64,000 nucleotides of DNA from an uncultured Bacteroides sp. (GCA_947038155.1 CAMQVH010000005.1:82929-146928), one strand, 5' to 3'; shown: positions 17,330-28,064, numbered from the stretch's first letter. Numbers and translations: made by a program. The notes: generated by a model from the sequence alone, not told the origin.

Positions 17330-19885
17330 TTATTTTAATGCGTTCAGCCATCCGGGTACATATCCCAAACGATTGCGTAACTGTGCTTCGTAAAGGGAAA
17401 GAGGTTCTACTGCACCGTTATTGTTTTCGCTTCGTTTCATTTGTGATTCATTGAATTGAAGAGATTGTCCATGGAAGCCTACCACAATTGGTGGCAAGAA
17501 TTTCCACCAGTATCCTTTTGCATCCCACCAAATGAATTGTCCTCCGGTGTCAATGTCTGTATCTGTCTGAATATTTGTTGCATTGAAGTTCCAGATAGTC
17601 AGATTTTCCATATGATTTGGCATTTGTGCAGAATCACCGCCTTGTCTCCAGTGCATGAATCCGCCTGAGCAGCAATCAATCAGTGTGGCACGTGGTTGTG
17701 TTGCATGCGATTCAAAACAGGAATCATCTCCCCACTTTACGTTCCAGATTACGGCACCCATGCTTTGTTTGGAGACTCCACAAGCGTGATATTGTCCTAC
17801 GTTCGACTGGTAAGTACCTAAGGTTCCTTCGCCTTCGCCTTTGCTGAGAGTATATCCATTGCTGTTCTCTATCACTTTCCCGATAAATATGCGGGAAGAA
17901 GCTTGTGAACGAATAGATGCATGTCCCCGGTTACCGCCTATTTGTATGTCATAAGCAGAGCAGTTTGCTGAACTTGTGATAGACATTGCTTCACTGACAC
18001 TTTCGAAATTGACACGGCGTATCCAGGAGTTGGTTAATCGGACAAAGTCTATCAATTTGAATCCACCGTCGTCGATGTCAGAACCATGATGAATAAATTT
18101 CTCTTTTGAGTGTCCTTTGAAAGTAAGATCTTCTATGCCGACATTCTCATAATTGGCGAATTTGGAGATTTTCCAATTCCAGTCTTTATTGATGGCGTGC
18201 ATAATAGGTTCTTTGAAGGTAATAGTGTTACCACTGATTTTTTCAATCTGGTGATATTCGTAAATTTGGATACCTTCTGATTTGATGTTAAGTGTTCCGC
18301 CGGACTGTACATTGATATCTTGCCATCTATATGGAGATAGCTCTGTATTGATAACATCTTCGTTGTTGTTTTTCAGCACAAGGCATACCCAGCTTCCGCT
18401 GCTTACTCCGGTCACGCTAGCTGTCACACTTTTACTGCCAATGGGGGCGTCAGCAGTAATTGTTCCCAGTTCTGTTAATCCGGTGTTGTGTTTAAATTCC
18501 ATCATCACAGGTGCGTTCCACATTTCGGTTGTTGGGTTGGGGGAAGTGTTGGCAACAGTCATTTCGAGTGTTGTCTTATCTTTACCTGCTCCTTTGAGTA
18601 CTATATTTCCCATAGACATACGAATTCTCCGGTTTTGGGAAGCTTTGTCCTGCAATATATAGTTCCCTTCCGGGAAATAGATGACGGCTTTGGCATTCTC
18701 TTTGATATAGCGGTCTGTCATACCAGCGTCTTCTTGTTTGATATTATTAGTGCCGGCAATTTCTGCCAGCACTTTCATAAAAGCTTCACGGTCGGATTTT
18801 CCGTCATTGGGGACGGCTCCATACTTCGTGACATCATAGACCTTATATCCTTGAGCTATCAACATTTCCACATCGGGCGGAGCTGTCTCTCCCCGCATAT
18901 ATCCTGCGTAGGAGAAATCCAGCAATACATTTTTAGCATCACCGCTGAGGAACTCTGTCCAAGCTGTGGTAGCATTCGCATCAATTTCAGTGGTCAGAAG
19001 CTTCACTGGTAGTTTTACTACCCGGCAATAACCCTCTTTGGAGAATATTTTGATGTAAATCACGTCTTCATATGCTTCTCCACGAGGATTGGTGGAAGGA
19101 GCGGTAACAGTCAATTTTGTTTCTTCCAACTTGATTCCCCATGTTTGGTTCTCAATGACGGCAGTTTCTACGTTGGCTTGTTTCACAACAAATTCCTGCA
19201 TTTGTTTCAGACCGAAAGTGGCTGTCCCTTCAAATTGAATGTTCAGATAGAAGTCTTGTCCGTAGATGGGTATTGTAACTTTGCTGTTGTCTGCGCGTAT
19301 AGTAAATGTGATTTCGCCAGTAGCTTCGTTGACTATTACGTTACTGAAAACAGAGCTGGCATTTGAGGTAGCTTGTGTTCCATCAGCTATTTGATTGTTT
19401 CCTAATTTGCTCCAAGTTGAGCCATTGTCCAGTGAAATTAGCCAAAAACCATTTGCATCCACCTTCATTTTCGGAGTAATTCCAGCAGCACCGGTTTCGG
19501 GAATAGCGTTGACCGGTTGATTGTTGAAAAGTAGTTCTGTAGTTACACCATTGATGGTATACGCCCAGTTTCCTGATGCATTAATGCTGAATAGGGGCAT
19601 GTCGTTCATATCCGCCTTCCCACTATAAATATTTACAGTTTCTCCGTTACTGAGTTCTACGGTGTAATTTCCTAATTCATCCTGATTGTATCCCATCACC
19701 AGAATTACTCCTGCTACCATCTGTTGGTAGTTGTTGATGTCCGTATTCATCTGTTCTATACTTGCTTCCAGATTGGCAACCCGTTCTTTCAGATTGTCAA
19801 TGTCGGAGCGCAAGTCATCCCGTTCGTCGCACGAGTAAAGTGCGACGAAAAGAATTGTACATATTGATAGTATTACTTTTTTCAT
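17330..19885 (-). CDS. PL29-type glycosaminoglycan lyase lipoprotein (DUF4988 / DUF4955)
   Basis: The 851-residue lipoprotein has Cys19 followed by DERDD, an acidic surface-export signal. A short heptad coiled coil (about 22-55) begins the DUF4988-like N-terminal region (to about 200). The C-terminal half begins with YGAVPNDGKSDREAFM and continues with a parallel beta-helix resembling pectate-lyase folds, ending in a DUF4955-type segment rich in Trp and His (HWRQGGDSAQMPNHMENLTI). The same position in B. thetaiotaomicron holds BT3328, the founding PL29 lyase acting on chondroitin sulfate-type glycosaminoglycans; I make this match from memory. It would make the first surface cuts before uptake through SusC. 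It is the last gene of the operon, 13 bp after the next glycan-binding protein. Confidence 0.8.
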   Translation of the reverse strand: MKKVILSICTILFVALYSCDERDDLRSDIDNLKERVANLEASIEQMNTDINNYQQMVAGVILVMGYNQDELGNYTVELSNGETVNIYSGKADMNDMPLFSINASGNWAYTINGVTTELLFNNQPVNAIPETGAAGITPKMKVDANGFWLISLDNGSTWSKLGNNQIADGTQATSNASSVFSNVIVNEATGEITFTIRADNSKVTIPIYGQDFYLNIQFEGTATFGLKQMQEFVVKQANVETAVIENQTWGIKLEETKLTVTAPSTNPRGEAYEDVIYIKIFSKEGYCRVVKLPVKLLTTEIDANATTAWTEFLSGDAKNVLLDFSYAGYMRGETAPPDVEMLIAQGYKVYDVTKYGAVPNDGKSDREAFMKVLAEIAGTNNIKQEDAGMTDRYIKENAKAVIYFPEGNYILQDKASQNRRIRMSMGNIVLKGAGKDKTTLEMTVANTSPNPTTEMWNAPVMMEFKHNTGLTELGTITADAPIGSKSVTASVTGVSSGSWVCLVLKNNNEDVINTELSPYRWQDINVQSGGTLNIKSEGIQIYEYHQIEKISGNTITFKEPIMHAINKDWNWKISKFANYENVGIEDLTFKGHSKEKFIHHGSDIDDGGFKLIDFVRLTNSWIRRVNFESVSEAMSITSSANCSAYDIQIGGNRGHASIRSQASSRIFIGKVIENSNGYTLSKGEGEGTLGTYQSNVGQYHACGVSKQSMGAVIWNVKWGDDSCFESHATQPRATLIDCCSGGFMHWRQGGDSAQMPNHMENLTIWNFNATNIQTDTDIDTGGQFIWWDAKGYWWKFLPPIVVGFHGQSLQFNESQMKRSENNNGAVEPLSLYEAQLRNRLGYVPGWLNALK

Positions 19886-19898
19886 ATATCAGTAGGTA

Positions 19899-21875
19899 TT
19901 AATTAATGGATGCTCCATATTCAGCAAATTCTGCATTTGGGATAAACACACCGTTGGCAATATCAAATGTTCCACCTTCGAATGGGTCAGAAGTAATTAT
20001 ATTTACTTCTTCTGCTCCGTCCATGCCCTTACCTATGCCGCCAAAGAATATCTGCCAGTTATTCGTGTTTTCGGCTTTGTAACAGATGTTGCTATTACAT
20101 TCTCCACTTTCCGGATTGTTAGTTAGGCGGAATATGCCACAATTGTTTGGCATTGTAGGTTTAGCATAAATCAAATTGTGAGTTATATGTATGTTTGGTA
20201 ATGATGTAAGATAAACATAGAAAGTAGTGGCAGTGTATACATTGACAAATGTATTGTTCGTCAATGTAAATTCCGTTGCGGTTGCTTTTTCACCATTCAT
20301 CAGTTTAAATCCGGTAGCGGATTTCCCTTCGTCAACACAATAGAAAATATTGTTCTTGAAAGATACCCTGTTATAAGCAGCCGTACTTGTAGAGAGGCTG
20401 AGAATGAACTTATTATTGTCAGTAGAGGATATGGGAACTACACAATTCTCCATCAGAAAATAGTCAATACTACGGTTGCTATTGCTGATGTAACTTAAAG
20501 GTTGTCCTTTCGGCAATAGAATATGGCAATCTTGGAGTATTATACTACCGAATGCTCCATTCTTGTTTTGAACGATTGGATAACTTGTTTTATTTTCAGC
20601 ATTTAATGTGTTTCTGGCGTCGAGTGTTATATTTTGACAGATAAAAATGCCAGAAGCATCGCTTGCTGTTTCCACAAGCTTGATTTGGCTGGACACTTTC
20701 AATTGGCTCTTTTGAGTTGAACTATTTCCGATGATAATGAGTTGGGCATATCCACCGCTTGCAGTATATTCCGCTTCTACTTCTGGGCTAATGAAATAAA
20801 TTCCCTTGTTCGTAATGTTGGGATTCTCTGTTGTGATAAGAGTTGCTTCTCCGAATGTATCCTTATTTACATTTATTCCACCGATTGTGATGGTTTCACC
20901 TGCTTCATAAAGAGCATAGTAACTATCTATGATTTCTATTGCTTTCACTTGAATTTTAGCTACCGCCCAGTTGGCACCCTTATTTACTTGTAGTGTTACA
21001 TCACTGCTGTTGTCGGCTGTTGCGCGGGTTTTTATGGTACTTGCCGGAGCTGTAATACTCAGAGTAGCTTCATTTGTCTCAGTGTCCGGTTCGCTTATTG
21101 TTGCTACCCATCCTGCGGGAGCTGTAACGATAATATTATCTCCTTTCACTTTGACAGTAGTCGTAGCGGTTGCTCCGCTGCCTATTTCCCAATATCCTTT
21201 ATTCATTCCTTCGGCAGGCTCTATAATTTCGCACAACAAATCTTTAACGATAGGTATGGAAATACTTTCAGTTTGTCCTTTCAGTTGGATAACGAAGAAA
21301 TCTCCGCTTTCATCGATGCCTGCTGATTCGAAGAATGTATCGGTGCTGCTTCCACCGGAAGAGCCATTGTTTACAGCAGACACTTTGTTGCCACTTTCAT
21401 CAAGAACATCCTGCCAACTAGTGCCGTTGTCATAACTTACTTGCCAGTAGCTGCCATCATCCGTCAGTCGGAATTTGGGAGTTATGCCATCATTGCCGGG
21501 AGTTCCGACGGCTTGTACGGGTACACCGTTCTGGGTCAGTACTTCGCCGTTTACTACCCATTGGCCTTCATCATTGACGCTGATTTCCGGATATTTTATT
21601 TCTCCTGCAGAACCTTGTGTTAATGTTACAGTTTCTCCACCGCTCAATTTCAATGTATAGGTACCGTTTGTCTGGGTAATTTCTGTAATAGTCTGTCCGC
21701 CTTCAAGTAGTCGTTTGATTGCGGTCATATTATCATTCAACAAATTAATTTGTGCTTCCAGAGACTCCACGCGACCTTTCAGATTGTCAACATCGTCTCT
21801 CAAATCGTCTGTATTGCAAGCTGCCAATGTGAACAGTGCAAATGCGGTTAGCAAGAATGATTTAAAGTAATTCAT
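19899..21875 (-). CDS. Surface glycan-binding lipoprotein (DUF4988, DUF4957/DUF5123-like)
   Basis: The 658-residue lipoprotein has lipidated Cys20 followed by NTDDLRDD, an acidic surface signal. A short coiled coil (about 24-50) and DUF4988-like repeats resemble the start of the PL29 neighbour: both carry GNDGITPKFRL or GAAGITPKMKV and then a DNG(S/T)(S/T)W motif. A Bacteroidetes-type BACON-like segment (about 220-310) leads to a beta-helix-like C-terminus (about 330-658) with repeated short strands. No catalytic signature is evident. In this position, between the PL29 lyase and a DUF5017-type lipoprotein, it probably binds chondroitin or hyaluronan chains at the surface. That role is inferred from context. 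Confidence 0.7.
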   Translation of the reverse strand: MNYFKSFLLTAFALFTLAACNTDDLRDDVDNLKGRVESLEAQINLLNDNMTAIKRLLEGGQTITEITQTNGTYTLKLSGGETVTLTQGSAGEIKYPEISVNDEGQWVVNGEVLTQNGVPVQAVGTPGNDGITPKFRLTDDGSYWQVSYDNGTSWQDVLDESGNKVSAVNNGSSGGSSTDTFFESAGIDESGDFFVIQLKGQTESISIPIVKDLLCEIIEPAEGMNKGYWEIGSGATATTTVKVKGDNIIVTAPAGWVATISEPDTETNEATLSITAPASTIKTRATADNSSDVTLQVNKGANWAVAKIQVKAIEIIDSYYALYEAGETITIGGINVNKDTFGEATLITTENPNITNKGIYFISPEVEAEYTASGGYAQLIIIGNSSTQKSQLKVSSQIKLVETASDASGIFICQNITLDARNTLNAENKTSYPIVQNKNGAFGSIILQDCHILLPKGQPLSYISNSNRSIDYFLMENCVVPISSTDNNKFILSLSTSTAAYNRVSFKNNIFYCVDEGKSATGFKLMNGEKATATEFTLTNNTFVNVYTATTFYVYLTSLPNIHITHNLIYAKPTMPNNCGIFRLTNNPESGECNSNICYKAENTNNWQIFFGGIGKGMDGAEEVNIITSDPFEGGTFDIANGVFIPNAEFAEYGASIN

Positions 21876-21912
21876 AGATATATGTATTAATTGTTTTCTT
21901 ATTGTTGTTAAA

Positions 21913-22953
21913 TTATTCCACTACGTTGACTACGAAATTATAGGTAGTCGTTGATGAATGGTCAATATTGGCATTCCGTGCAAGGAAAGTTGCATTATAG
22001 ATACCAACCTTGTCATAGGTATACGTATAAGAGTCAAGGCTTTGGGTGATGTCTTTCACTTTAGTTCCCTGATCCGGTTCGCATGAGTTGATAGTAAGTG
22101 GGTCGGATACCAGCCAACTATATTTCAGAGGATTTCCTGCAGCCGATGAGTGCAAGTAGAATGTTTCGGTTCCGATATTCTGCAGATTCCAGATTCCTGA
22201 AGTCCCTCCGCTCACCGTGCCATATTCACGGTCGGTTGTCATCGTCGCCTGGTCGGACAGGTTGCATCTGTTTTTCATGTTGACTGGTGTCAGTCCGAAA
22301 GAACTTGCACCGAACTTCAGGCTGGAACCATTGTTCAGTTCGTTGGTGAGATGCATCTGGGTGAAATACAGACGTGGTTGAACCGCTGTGTTTTTCACTC
22401 CTTTATAACGTATGGCAATTGTTACTCTTTTATTGAGGTATTGCGTCATGTCGAATGTATAAGTTTGCGGTGTACTGGTTTTTGTCGGAAAGGCATAGCC
22501 TAGTTCTTCGTTGGGGATCATTGATTGCCAGATACCGTCATTCTCGTATTGTTCCACTAACAAGGAGTCTGCCACGAAGTCGTCTTTATACAATCCGGTG
22601 AACTCATCGGATATATAGATTCTACTGTCTACCATATCGGTTGTTCCATATTCGTAATATAACGTGATAGTCAGCGATGATGATTTGATTTGTGACGGAT
22701 CAATGGTCTGACGTTCTCTATATTGATATTTATATCCTTCTTCTCCGCTGAAGAATGTAAGAAAGTCCGGATCGCCGGCAATGTTGAAGTTGACAGGGGT
22801 TCCTTTCTTTACAGTGATGATATGTCCGTCGAAGCTCACATTCTCATTGGTATTTACAGTCACGTCCAATGCAACATCTTCGTCCAGTCCGTCATTACAT
22901 GCCCCGAAAAAGAGGCTTATTACACAGATGGCTATGAGTTTATATGCTTTCAT
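21913..22953 (-). CDS. Surface glycan-binding lipoprotein, DUF5017-like
   Basis: The chosen start (MKAYKLIAICVISLFFGAC) gives 346 residues with lipidated Cys19 followed by NDGLDED, again an acidic surface signal. A start at 22992 is in frame but would overlap the SusD stop and add a non-signal extension. The body is all-beta with an early segment (SFDGHIITVKKGTPVNFNIAGDPDFLTFFSGEEG) matching DUF5017, which often accompanies SusC/SusD. The C-terminus has a PKD-like ending (YTYDKVGIYNATFLARNANI). It is likely the SusE-position glycan binder of this locus, 32 bp after SusD. Confidence 0.7.
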   Translation of the reverse strand: MKAYKLIAICVISLFFGACNDGLDEDVALDVTVNTNENVSFDGHIITVKKGTPVNFNIAGDPDFLTFFSGEEGYKYQYRERQTIDPSQIKSSSLTITLYYEYGTTDMVDSRIYISDEFTGLYKDDFVADSLLVEQYENDGIWQSMIPNEELGYAFPTKTSTPQTYTFDMTQYLNKRVTIAIRYKGVKNTAVQPRLYFTQMHLTNELNNGSSLKFGASSFGLTPVNMKNRCNLSDQATMTTDREYGTVSGGTSGIWNLQNIGTETFYLHSSAAGNPLKYSWLVSDPLTINSCEPDQGTKVKDITQSLDSYTYTYDKVGIYNATFLARNANIDHSSTTTYNFVVNVVE

Positions 22954-22985
22954 AATTTGTTGTTTTTTACTGATGAATACTTTGT

Positions 22986-24701
22986 TTACCAATTCGGATT
23001 GTTTTGTGTAATGTACTTGTTGGTACTCATTTCAGCATCTGGAATAGGGAAATAGTTGTACGTAGAGGATACTTGGAAATAGGTATATACGTTAGTTGGT
23101 CCTAAGTTCCAGTTTTCTCCAGATTGTGCAGCCGGTACCAATGCTTGCATGTTCTTTACAAACTCTCCCCAACGGATAAGGTCAAAACGCCGGGTGTATT
23201 CAAAGCATAGTTCCATCCCCCGCTCATCTTTTACTGCTTGGCGGAATTCCGTTTGCGACATGTTCTTCGGTAGGTCATCCAAACCTGCACGCTCTCTGAC
23301 ATCATTGATACAAGTATATGCAAGGTCTGTCGGTCCATTATTTGCTTCATTCTCCGCTTCTGCAATCATCAATAATACATCTGCATAACGTAATACAGGG
23401 AAGTTGATGGACGTAAAGTTCTTGTCTTTTTTATCAGCTTCGTATTCGCGGCGATATTTTCCACACATACGGCTATAATTGGTAGTCGCCTTGGTTTTTT
23501 CAATATCACCATTGTATTGGTAAGATTTCGGGCCATATTGCGTCATTACTTGCGCTAGTTTTCCCATTTCAAATTCACGATGCGTCACTCCGGTATTCTT
23601 ACCGCCTGATTCCTTATATTCAAAAGGAGTGATGCTCCAGTTGAAACGGTTGATGTCTCCGTTCTTTACATACAGATTATACAATTTGGGGGTACTGTAA
23701 ATAAAAGCATACGAATAGCCTGGATCAGCCTTTCCTTTTATACTGCTTTTAGATGAAAGGTCGGGACCGGCTAGGCCGATGATATTACCGATACGGCCTT
23801 CCGCTTGAGTGTCAGATGTATTGTTTCCGGCAAATTCAATTTCCCAGATACTTTCATTGGCGGTCGTATTATACTGGTTGGAACATAAATCAATGAAGAA
23901 ATCCCAGTAGTTATCTGCTAGTGCGTGTCCTTCCGCTGTCACTTTCTGAGCATAGAAACTGGCTTTTTCAAAATAATCTTTGACTTCTGCCTGATTGGCA
24001 GCACGGTTTTCACGGAAATGTTCTCCGGCACGGAACAGGTAGACGCGTGCCAATATTCCCCATGCAGTAGATTTTGAGATGCGTCCGGGTAAATAGGATA
24101 GTTCGGCAGCTGATTTCAATCCAGTTTCAGCAGCATCCGCCATTTCATTGACAATGAAATCATAGATTTCCTGCTTGTCTGTCCGTGGTGCGTCAAGGTT
24201 CTTCACATCTTGGGTTGAAGTTGTCTTGAATGGTACATCGCCCCAGCACTCTACAAGATTGAAGTAATAAAAAGCGCGTAGAAAACGGGCTTCGGCGATG
24301 TACTGTTCTTTCACGCCGGTAGAAAAGCCTTCTACCTTGTCGATATTCTCTAAAAAGATATTTGCGCGATTGACACCAACATAAAGTAAATACCAGAAGT
24401 TGGTGACTGCGTTATCACTGGTAGTGGCGTTATTACAAATCAGACCGGTGGAGGCAGGTCCGCGTCCGCTACCACCATAATGCGACAAGTCATCTCCTGC
24501 AACGAGGTACATATAGTCACCGCCATAAAAGGTTGGCTGGGAAAGAATAGCATAAGTGCCTGTCAAGAAGGAGGAGGCTTCTTCGGGAGTTTTGAAATAC
24601 TCATCTAAAGCTAATTCAGTCGGTTCTTTATCCAAAAAGTCGCAAGATGTAGTAAAGAGACTTGCGAGTAAAGCTATGATTGATATTCTTAGTATTTTCA
24701 T
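22986..24701 (-). CDS. susD: SusD/RagB-type glycan-binding lipoprotein of the glycosaminoglycan locus
   Basis: The 571-residue lipoprotein has Cys20 followed by DFLDKEPTE, and the N-terminal SusD signature EYFKTPEEASSFLTGTYA. The tetratricopeptide-like helical core includes ARFLRAFYYFNLVECWGDVPF, and the C-terminal RagB part shows FPVLRYADVLLMIAEAENEAN, INDVRERAGL, and ERGMELCFEYTRRFDLIRWG. These are the standard landmarks. SusD caps the paired SusC transporter and delivers the glycan. It is 38 bp after SusC, inside one operon with two further binding proteins and the PL29 lyase; the ligand (glycosaminoglycan fragments) follows from the operon. Confidence 0.92.
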   Translation of the reverse strand: MKILRISIIALLASLFTTSCDFLDKEPTELALDEYFKTPEEASSFLTGTYAILSQPTFYGGDYMYLVAGDDLSHYGGSGRGPASTGLICNNATTSDNAVTNFWYLLYVGVNRANIFLENIDKVEGFSTGVKEQYIAEARFLRAFYYFNLVECWGDVPFKTTSTQDVKNLDAPRTDKQEIYDFIVNEMADAAETGLKSAAELSYLPGRISKSTAWGILARVYLFRAGEHFRENRAANQAEVKDYFEKASFYAQKVTAEGHALADNYWDFFIDLCSNQYNTTANESIWEIEFAGNNTSDTQAEGRIGNIIGLAGPDLSSKSSIKGKADPGYSYAFIYSTPKLYNLYVKNGDINRFNWSITPFEYKESGGKNTGVTHREFEMGKLAQVMTQYGPKSYQYNGDIEKTKATTNYSRMCGKYRREYEADKKDKNFTSINFPVLRYADVLLMIAEAENEANNGPTDLAYTCINDVRERAGLDDLPKNMSQTEFRQAVKDERGMELCFEYTRRFDLIRWGEFVKNMQALVPAAQSGENWNLGPTNVYTYFQVSSTYNYFPIPDAEMSTNKYITQNNPNW

Positions 24702-24739
24702 GTGATGAATTTTAAATGTTGAATGATAACATATTAAAC

Positions 24740-27700
24740 TTAGAATCCTAAACTGACACCGAAGCTGACGGAGTAAGCTCTTGGATAAGACGAATAATCC
24801 AATCCCGGCGTTAAGGCGCTGTTACGAACAGATACTTCGGGGTCATAGCCGGAATAACCTGTCCATGTCCAGAGATTCTGTGCGGCAACGTAGATACGTG
24901 CTTTATCTATTTTCCATTTTTTCGTCATCTGGCTGGGGAAGGTGTATCCTATCGTTACATTTTTCAGACGCAAGAAGGAACCGTCTTCTATGATGCGTGA
25001 AGAAATGACACGATTGGAAGAAGAATTCGTAGCGGCTGGAATGTCACTGGTCGGGTTGTCTGCTGTCCAACGGTTGGTGTAGCTGGCGTACTGGTTCAAT
25101 TCACGTGAGCGGTTATTGGAACTTTCAAAGAACAGGCGGTTGGCGTTCATAATGTCATTTCCATACGACCATTGGAAGAAGATGCTTAAATCAATTCCTT
25201 TATAAGTAAAGTCATTGGTCAATCCTCCTGTATGTACTGGAAGTCCTCGTCCGATGATAGTACGGTCGTTGGAATCTACTACTCCGTCACCGTTGAGGTC
25301 GGCATATTTCGGCATGCCTGGTTGTGTGTTGTTCTCGGTTGAGAAATGAGGTACACTAGATTTCAAACTGTATGAATTTCCTGATTTGTTGAAATCATCG
25401 TATTTATACGTGCCTTCGTAAACGTAGCCATACATCAGTCCCATCGGCAAACCGATTTTGGCAATATAACTGGATTGTCCGTTGTAGTTCTGGTCAAACT
25501 GGACAGCTGTCATTAATGCGGTTTGGTTTTCGGATAACGCTAATACTTTATTCTTGTTGAAAGAAATATTAAAATTGGATGACCATTGAAAATCGCGTGT
25601 TTTAATATTCAGTGTATTCAAGCTGATTTCCAGACCATCATTACGAACTTTACCAATATTCTTTGTGGCATTGTAGAAACCGGAAGAATAGGGTAATTGG
25701 GCGGCAAGCAACAAGTCGCGTGTATTTTTCCGGTATATATCCATTGTGAGGCCGATTCGTTCATCGAAGAATGAGAGGTCGACTCCCAAGTTCCATTGTT
25801 CGGTCGTTTCCCATTTCAGATTTTTGTTCTGCAACGAGATGGGTACAGTTCCGGCGTTGGTGGCATCGTTCTCGAATGGATATACGCCGCTTGGTATCGA
25901 ATTGGTAGCAGTATAAGAACCTATTCTGGATTTCAAGACGGATAATAGTTGGTAATAATCGTATTCACCGATGCGGTTATTTCCGGTGAGTCCCCAGCTA
26001 AAACGCAGCTTTCCATTGGAAAGGATACTTTTGATTGGTTTCATGAACTCCTCTTCGGTGAATGTCCACGCTAATGATGCAGAGGGAAAGTATCCAAACC
26101 TGTTATTCTTGTTGAATTTGGAAGAGCCGTCTACACGGAATGAGGCAGTTGCATAGTATTTGGATTTATAATTGTAGTTGATACGTCCCAAATAAGAAAG
26201 CATTGACCATGATGATTTGGCAGAACTGCTTGTACTGGCTTGTCCTTCACTCATTCCCGCCATTCCGAGTGATTCGTTGGGAATATGGGTGGTGCGGAAA
26301 GCGTATGCTTCATAATCTGAATTCTGGAAAGTGATACCAGCCAAAGCATTGATGAAATGTTTCTTCTTGATGTTGGTCTGGTAAGTCACTGTGTTTTCGT
26401 TCAACCAAGTTAAGCGTTCTGAACGGGTCACTTGTGCATTCACTTTGTCGGTAGAGGTCGGACCGCCATAGCGGGTCTTTGAATTGTTGAACTGGTCATT
26501 TTTACGGGCATCATAAGTATATCCGGCAGAGACTTTGACTTTCAGGCCATTGATGACTTCATATTCGGCAAAACCGTTCATTTGAAGATTATTGATATAA
26601 TTCTTCCGGTATTCGTTTTTGAGTGAAAGAATAGGATTGAAACGATAGTCGTTACTTGAGTCTACTGCATTATCTGTTGCGCTATCCATCAAAAAACCTA
26701 AGGGAGTGTCGGGAGAGGTTACAGGACGATATCCCCAAACACTGTAGAACAAGTTGTTCATACCACTGTAAGATGTTGCGGAAGGGGTGCTTCCTGTCTG
26801 GATGGAACGTGAATAATTGGTCGTCAGGCTCATGTTCAATTTGCCACGGCGTACTACTGTGTTCATACGTCCCTGCATACGTTTATATCCGGTTTCCAAT
26901 AATGTACCGTCTTGGTCGTAGTAAGATAGGGAAGCATTATAGCGTACTCCTTCCGTACCACCTGTCAGTCGCAGAGTGTGGCTTTGTTGCCAGGCGGTTT
27001 GGAAAATCTCATCTTGCCAGTTATATTGGTCAATATTCCGGTAATCTTCTAATGTCCATTGTTTACCTTCATAGTTCATGAGGTAAGAGCCGGCAACCAC
27101 TGTCGGATACATTTCATTTTGTAATTTGACGAACTCATAAGCGTTCATCATTGGAATGGTGCGAGTGATATGTTGTACACCAAAACTTCCGTCGTATGTC
27201 AGTTGTGCCCGTCCTACTTTTCCTTTTTTAGTAGTTACGATTACAACTCCATTAGCACCACGTGCTCCATAAATGGCAGTAGCTGAAGCGTCTTTCAAAA
27301 AATCGATAGACTCGATGTCCGAAGGGTTTAAGGTGCTGGAAGCGGAAGTATCTTCCACTGGGAAGCCGTCAATTACAAATAAAGGTGAGTTTTCCTGTGT
27401 TAAGGAGTTGTTACCCCGGATAACTATATTCATTGTGCCACCAGGCATACCTTCACCGGATGTGACATTTACACCGGCGATACGTCCTCCCAATGCTTGG
27501 TCGAATGAAGCGACGGGGGCAGTGAGGACATCATTCATGTTGGCTTTGGCCACAGAACCGGTCAAGTCACGTTTGCGCACCTCCTGATAACCTACAACTA
27601 CTACTTCATCCAATGTTTTGGTATCTTCCCTTAAAGTAATAACCATTGGCTTTTGTGTATCTACTTTCTGTTCTACAGTCACATAACCGATGAAAGAAAT

Positions 27701-27937
27701 GACTATTATTGCATTTTTGTTGGGTACACTGAATGCAAATTTGCCGTCAAGGTCGGTGATGGTTCCTTGTGAAGTACCTTTTACCTGAACACTGGCGCCC
27801 GGCACTCCTTCTCCTAAATTATCCTTCACCGTACCTTTTACAAGTACCTGTGCAAGTACAAAAGAAACAGAAAACAAGATCAGTCCAAGTGAGGAGAGAA
27901 TCCTTTTTCTAGTTTGAGTGGATAAATGTCTTTTCAT
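24740..27937 (-). CDS. susC: SusC/RagA-type TonB-dependent outer-membrane transporter of the glycosaminoglycan locus
   Basis: The 1065-residue protein has a signal peptide ending at FVLAQ, then a carboxypeptidase-regulatory-like domain (about 31-108, VLVKGTVKDNLGEGVPGASV), a TonB-interacting stretch DEVVVVGYQ, a plug (about 120-235, including SIDFLKDASATAIYGARGAN) and a 22-strand barrel ending in GVSLGF. It imports oligosaccharides released by surface lyases, using TonB energy. It is the first gene of the minus-strand operon susC-susD-DUF5017-SGBP-PL29, with a TATATTTG box 39 bp upstream of its start. Expression is probably switched on by the hybrid sensor two genes upstream. Confidence 0.93.
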   Translation of the reverse strand: MKRHLSTQTRKRILSSLGLILFSVSFVLAQVLVKGTVKDNLGEGVPGASVQVKGTSQGTITDLDGKFAFSVPNKNAIIVISFIGYVTVEQKVDTQKPMVITLREDTKTLDEVVVVGYQEVRKRDLTGSVAKANMNDVLTAPVASFDQALGGRIAGVNVTSGEGMPGGTMNIVIRGNNSLTQENSPLFVIDGFPVEDTSASSTLNPSDIESIDFLKDASATAIYGARGANGVVIVTTKKGKVGRAQLTYDGSFGVQHITRTIPMMNAYEFVKLQNEMYPTVVAGSYLMNYEGKQWTLEDYRNIDQYNWQDEIFQTAWQQSHTLRLTGGTEGVRYNASLSYYDQDGTLLETGYKRMQGRMNTVVRRGKLNMSLTTNYSRSIQTGSTPSATSYSGMNNLFYSVWGYRPVTSPDTPLGFLMDSATDNAVDSSNDYRFNPILSLKNEYRKNYINNLQMNGFAEYEVINGLKVKVSAGYTYDARKNDQFNNSKTRYGGPTSTDKVNAQVTRSERLTWLNENTVTYQTNIKKKHFINALAGITFQNSDYEAYAFRTTHIPNESLGMAGMSEGQASTSSSAKSSWSMLSYLGRINYNYKSKYYATASFRVDGSSKFNKNNRFGYFPSASLAWTFTEEEFMKPIKSILSNGKLRFSWGLTGNNRIGEYDYYQLLSVLKSRIGSYTATNSIPSGVYPFENDATNAGTVPISLQNKNLKWETTEQWNLGVDLSFFDERIGLTMDIYRKNTRDLLLAAQLPYSSGFYNATKNIGKVRNDGLEISLNTLNIKTRDFQWSSNFNISFNKNKVLALSENQTALMTAVQFDQNYNGQSSYIAKIGLPMGLMYGYVYEGTYKYDDFNKSGNSYSLKSSVPHFSTENNTQPGMPKYADLNGDGVVDSNDRTIIGRGLPVHTGGLTNDFTYKGIDLSIFFQWSYGNDIMNANRLFFESSNNRSRELNQYASYTNRWTADNPTSDIPAATNSSSNRVISSRIIEDGSFLRLKNVTIGYTFPSQMTKKWKIDKARIYVAAQNLWTWTGYSGYDPEVSVRNSALTPGLDYSSYPRAYSVSFGVSLGF

Positions 27938-27975
27938 ATATTAAAAATTAAGTGATTTTATTGAATCTGCGGTTG

Positions 27976-27983
27976 CAAATATA
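27976..27983 (-). promoter_or_regulatory. -7 promoter box for the glycosaminoglycan susC operon
   Basis: TATATTTG on the minus strand, 39 bp before the susC start, matches TAnnTTTG. The remaining 80 bp to the sulfatase stop would hold any operator for the hybrid sensor; I cannot recognise one. Confidence 0.6.
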
Positions 27984-28064
27984 GGCTGATTAAATATTCT
28001 CATATGGATAGAATTATTCAGGATTGGTGCAAAATCATACAATTTTTCTGTTCTCATATTCTTG